64,000 nt of DNA from Lasiosphaeria ovina (lineage: Eukaryota > Ascomycota > Sordariomycetes > Sordariales > Lasiosphaeriaceae), in NCBI GenBank assembly GCA_033439765.1, contig JAULSN010000002.1, forward strand, positions 1,426,001 to 1,490,000, written 5' to 3'. Numbering within the stretch: position 1 is the stretch's first letter; every line of letters begins with the position of its first letter. Both the position numbers and the translations under genes were made by a program. Below, in pieces: positions 11,196 to 21,244 of the stretch. The notes under the pieces were generated by a model. The model was not told the origin of the DNA. It did no database searches and worked only from the letters and a program-made list of their open reading frames with translations.

Positions 11196-13013
11196 ATGTC
11201 GTCGATCGACCACGACAAGACCGTCGAAGACGGCAACGTCAAGGGGGGGCCCAGCGTCGCCGAGCAGACGGCCAAGCCCGTGTCCAAGTTCACGCGGTGG
11301 TTCCGCAGCCCGCTCTTCAACGTCATCATTGTCGGCCTCATCTCCTTCACCCAGCCGGGCATCTGGAATGCGTTGAACAACACGGGGGCCGGCGGCCAGC
11401 AGGAGCCGGTGAGTCTTTGCGCCCCTTTTATCACAGACTGCTGTGGAATGAAAGACTAACAGTGCTTTTAGTACCTCGTAAATGGCTCCAACTCACTGAC
11501 CTTTGGGTAAGACACCATAAATGTCACTCCGCAGCCGCGGCACCGCAAAACTAACACGAACAGTATCATGGCGTTTGGCTGCTCGCTCTTCGGCATCCTG
11601 GCCAACAGGATCGGGCTCAAGTGGGTGCTGATCATGGGCACGCTCGGCTATGCGCCCTACTCGGCCTCGCTGTACGTCAACAACCGATACGGCGTCGAGT
11701 GGTTCGTGCTGTTCGGCGGCGCGACCTGCGGCATCGCGGCCTCTGCGCTGTGGGCGTCCGAGGGCGCCATCGCGCTTGGGTACGGTGACGTCAAGGACCG
11801 CGGCAAGTTCAGTGAGTTTTCTCCTCTCTGTCATTATCTTTACGCATCGCTTGGCAACAACCTAGATGCCCGAGGCTGGTTGCTGACAGGTGCTGCTCCA
11901 GCTGGAATCTGGCTCGGACTCCGCGAGCTCGGGCAGCTTATTGGGTCCTCGATCCAGCTGTCGCTCAACGCCAGCAGCCAAAACCGCGGCAAGGTCGGGT
12001 ACAGCACGTACCTGGTCTTGATCGCGCTGCAGTGCCTCGGGCTGCCCCTGGCGCTGCTCGTGTCGCCGCCACACAAGGTGATCAAGAATGACGGCAGCAG
12101 GCTGGAGCTCGCTTCCAAGAACAAGAGCATCAAGCAGGAATTCCGCAACATCTGGGCCCTGTTCAAGCGCAGGGAGATGTTCCTGATGGTGCCCATCTTG
12201 ATCGGGTTTGCGTGGAACGGGACATATCTTGGCATCTACCTGACCAAATAGTAAGTCCCAATACTGCAGAGCGACCCGGACCTTGTGATAAGTGCTTGAC
12301 AACTAACCTGCCACTCCGTCCGCAGCTTTTCAGTCCGAGCCCGGACACTCGGCTCCTTGACCTCGGCCATTGCTGCAACCTTTGCCAACATATTCTGGGG
12401 CTGGTTCTACGACCTGACAGTCTTCAAGCGCCCCAGGCTGGCCAAGATCTGCTGGGTCTTCTTCGTCGCCGTCATGCTGGCCGCATTTGGTTGGCAAGTC
12501 GCAAACGAGAAGCTCTACGGAGACTCCAACCCCCGCGTCACCCTGGACTGGGACAATCCGGGATTCGGGCGAGGCTTTGCTTCGATGGTGGTCCTAAGGT
12601 ATGCGTTGGCTTTACCGGGAGTGTCTAATGTAGCCAGTGGAAGAAGCCACGCTAACAAGCACGACAGGTTCATGAACGAGTCGCATTACATGTTTGTTTA
12701 CTGGTTGGTGGGGACATTCTTCGATGATCTCGAGACTTTGACGCTCGCAGTGGGCCTCGTCCGATCGTTCGAGTCCATCGGCTCCTGTATCTCGTTTGGA
12801 ATTGGTGCCGCGTCAGTCTCTCCCATGGTCAACCTGATAATCGCCTTTGTCATGTTCGCCATCACAATTCCGGCAACCTCGTTTGTCGTCTTCATGGTGC
12901 CGGAGCGGCCTGCTCATCTGAGGAAAGTTGAGGATCTAGCGCTCTCCGAGGAGGAAGTTGACCCAGTGGTGCTCAGCAAGGCAGCCGAGGCTGTGGATGG
13001 GCCTCATGCATAA
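11196..13013 (+). CDS. UNC93-like (DUF895) MFS transporter, 487 aa
   Basis: Six exons: 11196-11408, 11472-11506, 11564-11811, 11902-12250, 12326-12598, 12668-13013. Phases close at 488 codons. After a hydrophilic N-terminus the protein has about a dozen hydrophobic segments, starting FNVIIVGLISFTQPGIWNAL. That start, the following GAGGQ and the loop between TM2 and TM3 (LANRIGLKWVLIMGTLGYAPYSASL) are typical of fungal UNC93/DUF895 members of the major facilitator superfamily. A charged central loop (SKNKSIKQEFRNIWALFKRREMFL) separates the two six-helix halves. It should sit in a membrane; the substrate is unknown, and ion-channel-regulator functions are described only for animal UNC93. The stop lies 679 bp before the next start. 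Confidence 0.88.
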
Positions 13014-13692
13014 ACGCCTGGCAATACGGTTGGACATAGGTAGTTTGGCAGAATGAGAGACCAGATATAATTCAAAATGTTTCGTGTCGAGACTAACATG
13101 TAATGTAATTAATGGCCGACTTTTACAAACATCCATGGCTCGCCGTTGGGTGCTTACCTGCCTGGAGTAGCGACCGGAGTGCTGTGTGCACGAAGTACAG
13201 TAGGTAGGCACCTAGAACGTAATTATTTCTTGTGCCATATGGTGCATGCCCAACATTACTTGCAGGTCCAATTCATAGACGATAGGTGCAATTGTTGCCT
13301 TGCACCTGACCGACGGACATTGAGAGGCAAGACTGGGAGGGTACGTCGTGCAGTTCGCACGTTCGCACTCCCCGTCACTTTTCCATTCTGTCGTGTGACC
13401 TGCGCAAATTTCAGTGGGGGTCCCTGGGAGCGGGGAGTTCCAGCCGAGCCAGCTAGGCCGGGGCGGCAAAATACCCGAGTCTTCGCTGGCTTTTCCAGCG
13501 GGTCCAGGTGGGCCCCCCCGCGATTGGCTCCGCTGGAGGAGACCGACAATTGACACCACACCGAGTCAGTTGGCGCATTCCTGCGGCCGCCCAACAAAGA
13601 CTCGACTTGCAACAACTAGAGACCTACCATGCAAGCCTCATAACCCGGCGCTGCGACCTTGCGCCCGATATCACCGATAGATACAGAGCGGC
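13014..13692. other. Intergenic stretch
   Basis: 3' flank of the transporter and upstream region of the Mpv17-like gene. No further feature was recognised. Confidence 0.5.
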
Positions 13693-14645
13693 ATGGCGGC
13701 GTGTTCGGTATACCAAGCCATGCTTCGGCGCCGCCTCCACTATGCCCTGCGGCAGTTTCGCCAGCGCCGAGCGCAGTCGACCAAGAACAGACCGCCGGCG
13801 GCCAGGACAGCTCGAGCCGAAGACCAGATCCCCACGCCCAACAATGTCCCAACGCTGCCTTTCTGGCAGAGGCTGGGCCCGCTAACGAGGGCAGCCCAAG
13901 CCTTTGGGCGCGCACAGCGAAAGAGGCCCCTCACCACCCAGCTGTGCAGCTCGCTGGTCATCTACTTTTGCTCCGATAGTAAGTCGGCCCACTTCCCATA
14001 TAGCGACGGCCAATGCGACCCAGTGTGGTCCATGCTAACGCGAGCATCGTTACAGTCTCGGCGCAGACGATGGGCGGGAGAGATTACGACCCGGTGCGGA
14101 CGGCGAGATCCTTGGTGATCGGCGCGATATCGTCGGCTCCCAGCTACAAGTGGTAAGTCCCTCCCCCTTCTCTCGAAGCAGCGGCGAGGACTCGTAGGGT
14201 ATCCGGCGGCAGGAGCTGACCAGTGCGGTACGATCAACTCGGCAGGTTCGTATGGCTGTCGACGAGCTTCAACTACCCGTCGCGCATCCTGTCGCTGGGG
14301 ACCAAAGTCGTCGTCAACCAGCTGTGCTTCACGCCCATATTCAACAGCTACTTCTTCGGCATGCAGGCGCTGCTCGCGGGCGATAACCTGGGCGAGGTCT
14401 GGGACCGCATTCGGCGGACGGTGCCCACCAGCTGGGTCAACAGCTGGAAGATCTGGCCTGCAGTTACCGCCTTCAGCTTCACCTTCATTCCGCTCGAGTA
14501 TCGGTCCATTTTTGCCGGTGTTATTGCTGTTGGATGGCAGACGTATCTGAGCTTCCTCAATCGCATGGCTGAAGACGAAGCGGCACGATCGGCAAAGCCA
14601 GCGCTAGATGCGCCGAAAGTCAACGCAGTCGTGTCCGTGGCCTAA
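13693..14645 (+). CDS. Mpv17/PMP22 family membrane protein, 260 aa
   Basis: Three exons: 13693-13978, 14056-14152, 14246-14645 (260 aa). The family comprises four-helix proteins of the mitochondrial inner or peroxisomal membrane (yeast Sym1, mammalian Mpv17, PMP22). Characteristic features are the start of the core (RPLTTQLCSSLVIYFCSD), an early glycine segment, and the C-terminal signature NSWKIWPAVTAFSFTFIPLEYRSIFAGVIAVGWQTYLSFLN, where W-K-x-W-P and W-x-x-YLS are the diagnostic residues. The N-terminal 60 residues are basic and hydroxylated, compatible with a mitochondrial presequence (inference). A different member of the same family lies at 58.5-59.4 kb; the two are not near-identical. 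Confidence 0.88.
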
Positions 14646-15113
14646 TTATTGGATGCTGAAGCATTGGAGAGCCAGCAGCGACGATAGTGGATTTGGTGGG
14701 TGTTCAAATGCATTGCTTGGGCGATTGGCGCATGTTTTGGCTTTTTTTGTTGTATAGACCTAGAGGTTTAGAATCTAGACCATTCAATGGGATCAAAAAA
14801 CCCTTGTTTGAAGAAGTATGGGATATGGGATTGAAGAATTCTTGAAAGACGAAAGAAATTGAAGCATGGATGGCCTGATTTTGGCTTGGCTGGCAGGCAG
14901 TCTCAGGCTGTCATCGACCCCGCGATCGGCACAGTCCGCTTTCTCAATCCACACTGTCTGACCTCCATCTTCCAAGCATTTGAGGTGATTGCACAAAGCT
15001 CCCCCAATTATTCCGGCAGCTTCAATCCGGCAGCACGCCTCGACCATCCCACCACGTCGCTCGCTCGTTGTCTGCCATTGAGTGCTGGCTCGGCCCAGCA
15101 CCTGTTGCTCACG
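14646..15113. other. Intergenic stretch upstream of the DHODH gene
   Basis: Probably terminator of the Mpv17-like gene and promoter of the dihydroorotate dehydrogenase gene. The frame of the latter stays open back to 14859, but the first ATG there lacks family-like residues. Confidence 0.5.
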
Positions 15114-16622
15114 ATGGCAGCTCCCTTTCTGCGCGCTCGGAACGTTCTTTCGTTGGCTGTGCGACCTCTGGCGACGGCCCGATTCGCGCCGCGGGCCTCG
15201 CTGAGCAACTTTGGCAGCCAGGTACACCGACGCCCCGCCTCGACCTCGACCTCGTCCTCTGCCTCGGAGTCTGTCCTTCTCGCCCGCGTCAAGGCGCTTC
15301 TCTACAGTAGCGTGGGAGCTGTCTCTCTCTACGTCATTTACTACTATGTCACCGACACCCGCGCCTCGATCCACCGCTGGATCGTCCCGCCGCTCCTCCG
15401 CGTGATCTACCCCGACGCCGAAGACGCCCACCATGCCGGAACGAAGGCCCTCAAGAACCTCTATACCCTCAATCTCCATCCTCGGGAGCGCCCATCGCGG
15501 GCCACCGCCGAAACCCCCGGCAATCCGCTGTCGGTCAATGTGTTTGGGGCCGAGCTTGCCAACCCTATAGGTATCTCAGCCGGTCTCGACAAGGACGCCG
15601 AAGTTCCGGATGCCCTATTTGCTCTCGGCGCCTCTGTGGTGGAAGTAGGCGGCTGCACGCCGCTTCCGCAGGCGGGCAACCCTCGGCCTCGCGTGTTCCG
15701 GGTTCCCAGCATCGACGGCATGATCAACCGGTACGGGCTGAACTCGCGCGGGGCGGATGCCATGGGCGCGCGGCTGCGGGACCGACTGCGCAGGTTCGCG
15801 CGGAGCCTCGGTCTGACGGAGCGGGACCTGCTCGGCGAGGGCGCGGTCGGGGTGCCGCCGGGCAGCTTGCAGCCCGGGCGGCTGCTGCTGGTGCAAATCG
15901 CCAAGAACAAGGCGACAAATGAGAAGGACGTCGACGCCGTCATCCGCGACTACGTCTACTGCGTCAGCAGGCTGGCGCCGTACGCCGACGTGATCGTCGT
16001 CAACGTCAGCAGCCCCAACACGCCAGGGCTGCGGGACCTGCAGGCCACGGAGCCGCTGACCAAGATCCTCGGTGCCGTGGTCGACGAGGCGAAGAAGACG
16101 GACAGGTGCCAGAAGCCAAGGGTCATGGTCAAGGTCTCGCCCGATGAGGACGACGAGAGCCAGGTGCAGGGAGTTGTGGAGGCTGTGTGGACAAGTGGCG
16201 TCGACGGCGTCATTGTGGGAAACACTACGAAGCGTCGATCGGGGCTGGTCCCGCAGGGCGTCCGAATCAGCGCCAAGGAGCAGAGGGCGCTGTTGGAGGA
16301 CGGTGGGTTCTCGGGGCCGGCCATGTTTGATCAGACGCTGCGGCTGGTTGGGAGGTATCGTAAGGCGCTAGATGGCTACTCGCTGCAGTCGGCTAGTGCG
16401 GACGGGGGTTCTGAAGCAGGCCGGGGGGTGGGCGGCGGCGCGGGCGACCCCAAGGTCATCTTTGCGACAGGCGGAATCACCGATGGCGACCAGGCACTGC
16501 GCGTCCTCAACGCCGGTGCCAGCGTGGCCATGGTCTACACGGGCCTGACGTACGGCGGTCCCGGCACCATCACCAGGATAAAGCGGGAGATGAGGGAGAA
16601 GCTGGCTATCCAGGATGCCTGA
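15114..16622 (+). CDS. URA9: Dihydroorotate dehydrogenase, class 2 (mitochondrial), 502 aa
   Basis: Catalyses the fourth step of pyrimidine synthesis, dihydroorotate to orotate, passing electrons to ubiquinone in the mitochondrial inner membrane. Start at 15114 (MAAPFLRARNVLSL) gives a basic, Ser/Ala-rich presequence. A single membrane helix follows (YSSVGAVSLYVIYYYV), then the FMN barrel. Visible motifs are NPIGISAGLDKDAEVPDALF, VGGCTPLPQAGNPRPRVFR, NRYGLNSRG, VNVSSPNTPGLRDLQ (active-site Ser loop), KVSPDEDD, and the FMN phosphate site FATGGITDGDQAL...VAMVYTGLTYGGPGT. It is a single exon. Length fits fungal class 2 enzymes; a Gly-rich insertion lies near residues 430-450. An ATG 255 bp upstream is in frame but would put a non-targeting extension before the presequence. 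Confidence 0.95.
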   Translation: MAAPFLRARNVLSLAVRPLATARFAPRASLSNFGSQVHRRPASTSTSSSASESVLLARVKALLYSSVGAVSLYVIYYYVTDTRASIHRWIVPPLLRVIYPDAEDAHHAGTKALKNLYTLNLHPRERPSRATAETPGNPLSVNVFGAELANPIGISAGLDKDAEVPDALFALGASVVEVGGCTPLPQAGNPRPRVFRVPSIDGMINRYGLNSRGADAMGARLRDRLRRFARSLGLTERDLLGEGAVGVPPGSLQPGRLLLVQIAKNKATNEKDVDAVIRDYVYCVSRLAPYADVIVVNVSSPNTPGLRDLQATEPLTKILGAVVDEAKKTDRCQKPRVMVKVSPDEDDESQVQGVVEAVWTSGVDGVIVGNTTKRRSGLVPQGVRISAKEQRALLEDGGFSGPAMFDQTLRLVGRYRKALDGYSLQSASADGGSEAGRGVGGGAGDPKVIFATGGITDGDQALRVLNAGASVAMVYTGLTYGGPGTITRIKREMREKLAIQDA

Positions 16623-17300
16623 CATGTGCCAACAGGTAATAACACGGAATTATTCCCAACAGACTTTTCTTCCTTCTGGGCCAGTTGCATTGCGGGCCGC
16701 CAAGACGCGCGTGCTGTGAAGACTGAAGGGTGACGACGATCGATCTCGTACCGGTACCACTGAGGCGGAACATGTCATTTCCTTTTTGCAGGCCCGAAAT
16801 TTCCTGCGCCGATCGTCTCATTAAATCCTTGCAGCCCTAGCAGCCCCCAAGATCTGACCTTTGTTCAGCCAGTGAGCGCTAGTCACTTCAGACCAACCTT
16901 AACCTAGCCGATGGGAGAACCTAGGGCGATGCAGAAGGCCAACAGCCAGGGACCACAAGCCAGGTCGTGCCTAAGCGAGCCGTCCCAGGAACGTGCGTCT
17001 GCAGTAGCATGCACGACGGCTGTCATTGGTGGCCTGGCCGACGCAAGGCGGGGGGCCCAACAGCATGGCATTGAAACGAACCACGCCTCTGGTTATTAAG
17101 CTCAGTGTCACAGTGTCTCAGCTGCGAGCTATGACCGTTGTGCATTCTTAAAGTCTTGCCCGTCCGGCCCCGGCGGCCCATGCGCCCATTGTTTTTCCTG
17201 TTTTCCGTTGTCTGTCCTGTGAGAGTTTGGGAAAGAAGTTCTCGCAGACTCGGGACTGCAGCAGAGGAGTTAGAAAGACCAGCTTATTCTCGCCAAAACC
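16623..17300. other. Intergenic stretch
   Basis: No gene seen. It holds the 3' flank of the DHODH gene and the promoter side of the G-alpha-like gene. Confidence 0.5.
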
Positions 17301-19674
17301 ATGACTTCCACTGCCACAACCGCCGCCGCTGCTGGTACGACCGCCATCGCCATCTCCCAGCTCGACAGCAGACTTGCAAACACGATTGGCTCGCTTGAGG
17401 CGTTACTGTGCGAGGACGACTTTGTCGCATGGACCACTGCCACGACACCCCCAACTGCTGTCGACGAAAACAGCGACGGTGACGATGGCGTCCCGCCGTT
17501 CGTTGGCGTGTCCGTCTCGAGACTGGCCGCCAAGCTAGCTGCCATTCGCACCAGCCTCGCCCACATCCGCGGTTGTCTCGACTTGGCACCGACATCACCA
17601 GAACCACGAGCAGCGTCGGGATCGGAGAAGCCTGCAACTAACACCACAACCACAACCACCACCACCACCCCGCAATTCAACGCTCATGCGCAGGTCCTCG
17701 TTGACAGCTGCGGAACCGTCGTCAGCCGGCTGAGCGCGCTGATCTGCAAGGGCCTAGACTTCATTAGGAGCGACGCTGCTGGCGGGCTGCGCACTGGGCG
17801 CAGTCAGACCCGCGGCAGTGTCTTCAGGACCAATAGCAGCCGCAGCCGCGGGCGCAGGAGCAGGGTCGACGCGGACCAGGACGCCGAGTCGCTTGTCCGG
17901 GCGGGTTGCGACGACAAGGGCGATGCTTTGGACGAGAAGACGGCGCCGCTGGCCAAGGTCAAACTCACGTTCGATGTCAGAGAAGACATGAAAGATGCCA
18001 ATGCGGGTGATCTGTTTGCCAGGTTCCATCCGCTCGTGGACCGTCTGGTCATGGGTTTCGATGTCCTTTTGCAGGCCAGCAGCTTGTGAGTCTATCCCCC
18101 CTCTTTTTTGCAATCTGATTTGCTTCTGCCTTTGGCCAAGCTTTTCATTTTCTCTTTCCCTGGGTCGTGTCTGCTAATTGTCCGTTTTCTGGGGATCAGT
18201 GAAACTTTGGACGAGCAGCAGGCCTTTCTCAGCAGCAGCTCTTGTTGCGCCTTCTTCTACCAGCTCCAGCAGGACACTTTGAGCCTCATGGCAATTTGCA
18301 AAGACACCCAAGAAAGTCGGCTACAGTCCTGGAGACAGCGCCTAGCGCCCAGGTCCTTGCTACCGACTTCATCCCGGCTGAGTGGCCTCCTGGCTCGCGG
18401 GCGGCAAGCGAGCCGGCCCACGACCCCTCGACCAAAATCGCAGGATGACTCGCTCCCCAGAGCCAATACTTGGCCGCTCCTGATCAAGCAGAGATCGCAA
18501 AGTCTTGCCGTACGCCAGGCAGCGGAGGCCCGCAAGAGGTCCGCCGTCATCGACAAGCAGATCGCGGCCGATTTCGAGAAGAGAAAGCAGTCCGTCTTGG
18601 TGTGGGGCGAATACGAGGCCATAGTGCTGCTGGTGGAGAATTTCATGAAGGCGTCGTCGTCGTCGAGGGCGAGATCTGACAGTCAGGCATTGGCGGTTGA
18701 ACTGGATGTCGACCTGGAGGCCGCTGTGGTTCCGATCAGGCGGAACGTCCTGCTTGAAGCTCGAAGATTTGTCGAAAGCTTGCTGGACGTCGTGGAGGAG
18801 CATTCAGACATGGAGCAGGCGGTGGGCCTTGTCAAGAGAATGAAGGCCAAAAACGCGACACTGGACGATAAGATGGCCCTCTCGATCGAGGAGTTGTGGT
18901 CTTCCAAGGCCTTTCGAACTGCATGCACCGCTGCTGGAAAGCCGGATGCATTTGCACACCTGTAAGTTGCCCCTTTCAACAACTTGCAGACTTGTCACGA
19001 CTGGCCTTTTGTCTTGATTTCTGACAATCTTACGCAGGGTAATGGATGCTGTCCGCCGCATCTCGGCCGAAAATTACATCCCCACCCTGGCCGACCACCG
19101 GCGTTTCTTTCAAGACCGGCGGCGCATGATGTTCAAAGGCACGTTTGAATTCAACCCACTATCCGTCAGCCTCGCGGATATGAACTGCATGAACAGTGGC
19201 ATCAAGTCGGTACGCTCGTACTTTGAGGATGCCACGAGCTTGCTCTTCCTTTTCGACCTGTCCCACTGCGTCGAGCTGTTTGACAATGACGACGAATCTC
19301 ACCACGACGAGGGCCGGTTGAGGGAGTCTTTGACCTTGTTTGAACATCTCGTCAACACGCGCTACTTTTCGCAAGCGTCGATGATTCTGGTCCTCTGGAA
19401 CGTGGCCGGCTTCAAAGACAAGTTTGGTGGCAAGAAGCTTTCTAGCTCGCTCCGTATCAATAACAGACCAGAGGGCGAGAGTGTTGCAGAGCAAGCCATT
19501 AACCACGTGATCGGCAAGTTCACAGCTGCGAAAAAGTCGGGCATGAAGCTTCACACGCATGTTGCAGAGCTTTCTGACACAGCAACAACAACTACCATTT
19601 TGGCGGCGGTCAAAGACGCAATGTTGAACCGGGCACTCGCTGACAGCGGCGTGCTCAGGACGGGGACTGCCTGA
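17301..19674 (+). CDS. G-protein alpha-subunit-like protein lacking all GTP-binding motifs, 727 aa
   Basis: Three exons (17301-18085, 18200-18961, 19038-19674), 727 aa, about twice a normal G-alpha. The C-terminal third follows the G-alpha fold order. There is a helix before the switch (VMDAVRRISAENYIPTLADHRR), then FKGTFEFNPLSVSLADM, where the family has T-F-x-V-x-x-L-x-F-x-x-x-D-V-G-G-Q. SVRSYFEDATSLLFLFDLSHC, RLRESLTLFEHLVNTRYFSQASMILVLW and a C-terminal IL..VKDAMLNRAL follow. The nucleotide motifs are gone. The P-loop position reads VLVWGEYEAIVLL, DVGGQ is DMNCM, NKxD is WNVA, TCAT is HVAE, and the switch I Arg-Thr is absent. The N-terminal half has a Thr9 run and Arg/Ser-rich stretches. 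GTP binding is therefore unlikely; a scaffold or decoy role is my inference. Confidence 0.75.
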
Positions 19675-20182
19675 GACAAGGCATCTACCTAGAGTCACCG
19701 TTTTGTCCGGGCTACCAGACTCGCAGACAAGCAGGTCTCCTCAGCAAAAGCTTGTGCTGCAGGTGAAGGGCGAAGAACCAGGGGGCATCCGTCCCCGTCT
19801 GCCGGCGAGCGGAAGCTGCCGAATACCCCGAGTGCCTAATTCAGTCAAGTTAATCTTGCCAAGTTAAGGGGCCTCAATCTATAGCAGCGGCGGGGAGTCG
19901 TTTGCTGGCGCGGAGCAAGGGGAACCCCGCATAACCAATCAATTACCCAGGCCACGGTCTTAATTAAGACGGCGTCTGGAGCTCCAATTCTGTGGCCACA
20001 CGGTGTATATATTGTTCAATAAAGGCTGTTGTGTTCTCCACTGTTTCGGGTCGTGAACTCGACGCGCCCATACCATCTAAAATACGCCAGCTTGTGTCTT
20101 GTTGCTCTCGCAGTGCCTTTGCCCAGCTCGCAGGGACGCAATTGTCCAAGTGTCTGAAAGATAACTCCCAGCACCGTTCACC
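19675..20182. other. Promoter region of the DUF8021 gene
   Basis: No gene seen. It contains a TATA-like element (see 20006-20013). Confidence 0.45.
20006..20013 (+). promoter_or_regulatory. TATA-like element upstream of the DUF8021 gene
   Basis: TATATATT about 170 bp before the start codon at 20183, a plausible fungal core-promoter distance. Assigned by position only. Confidence 0.3.
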
Positions 20183-20977
20183 ATGGTTCGATCAAGCTCG
20201 GCGATGGGCGCCGTGTTGGCAGTCCTGGGATTCTTTGCGGCCAGCCCAGTCTCGGCGGACTGCACGCGCGAAGACCTCCTCGCGGCGGCAAACAGCTACG
20301 TGAACGCAGTGACGGCGGGCAAGATCGACGGGCTCAAGCTGTCTAGCACCAACTTCACGTACCAGGAGAACAACAAGGCGGCCGACATCAAGCGCGGCGT
20401 GCTCAGCCAGCCGCTCAAGATCGACCTCAACCGCTCGACGGCCGACACGGTCGCCTGCGCCAGCTACACCATGATCATCTCGTCGGGCGGCTCCAAGCCG
20501 TACGTGCTCGCCACACAACTCCGCCACGACGCCGGCGACGCCTCCACCATCTCCATGATCGACACCATCGCCGCCACCACCGGCTCGCTCTTCTTCAACC
20601 CCAAGCAGACCCTCGGCTACATCCAGAAGGAGAACTGGGGCGTGCTCGACGCCGCCGACCGCCCCTCCCGCGACCTGCTCAAGCGCGTCGGCGACGCCTA
20701 CCTCGACATGTGGACCGACGCGAAGGCCGCAGACTCCATCCCCTGGGGCACCAACTGCGAGCGCGTCGAGGGCTCCTCCCTCACCCGCCCCTGCGGCGGC
20801 TCCCTGCCCCACGGCGGCAGCGCGAAGAACAACGGCAACCGCCGGTACGTCATTGATGAGGCGGTTGGCTCGGTCGACGTCCTGTGCTCCTTCGACTCGC
20901 TCGGCAGCCTGCCCGACAGCCACGAGATCCGCCTCGAGGCCGGCAAGGTCAAGTACGTGCACACTGTCACGGTGTGA
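20183..20977 (+). CDS. Secreted DUF8021-type protein, 264 aa
   Basis: Single exon with a clear secretion signal (basic MVRSSS, then AMGAVLAVLGFFAASPVSA, cleavage probably before DCTRE). The mature part has the DUF8021 pattern of fungal secreted proteins: LLAAANSYVNAVTAGKIDGL near the N-terminus, FTYQENNKAADIKRGVLSQPLKID in the middle and Cys residues able to pair (GTNCERVEG...RPCGG, VLCSFDSLGSLPDSHEIR). Molecular function is not established for the domain. The gene is convergent with the multicopper oxidase, stop codons 267 bp apart. Members are often found near oxidoreductase genes, but a shared pathway here is only a suggestion. Confidence 0.75.
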   Translation: MVRSSSAMGAVLAVLGFFAASPVSADCTREDLLAAANSYVNAVTAGKIDGLKLSSTNFTYQENNKAADIKRGVLSQPLKIDLNRSTADTVACASYTMIISSGGSKPYVLATQLRHDAGDASTISMIDTIAATTGSLFFNPKQTLGYIQKENWGVLDAADRPSRDLLKRVGDAYLDMWTDAKAADSIPWGTNCERVEGSSLTRPCGGSLPHGGSAKNNGNRRYVIDEAVGSVDVLCSFDSLGSLPDSHEIRLEAGKVKYVHTVTV

Positions 20978-21244
20978 ATGGGGGTTCGCGCGGCTGTTGT
21001 TATGGGGGTAGTTCTTGTTGTATATCACGTTGGAATCAAGATCGCGGGTTGTGTCCGTTGTCGGCAAAATAATGTTGGGGACAACACAAAAATACAGAGA
21101 GTTCATGTATGCACAGTTTCCAAATCAGCGTGTGATATTCCGTGCAGACTATATTCAACCAGAGTGCGTAGCTATGTGAATCATTCTTGGCTACTTCTCG
21201 ACTGGTTTCCCGCAGCAACCTCCCCCCCCTTCCTCTGTTCTTTT

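Noticed and set aside
14859..15113. N-terminal extension of dihydroorotate dehydrogenase
   Set aside because: In-frame ATG exists, but the added 85 residues would bury the mitochondrial presequence that starts at 15114.
20192..21106. 304-codon minus-strand open frame opposite the DUF8021 gene
   Set aside because: Gly/Val/Ala-rich antisense shadow of a well-supported secreted-protein gene.
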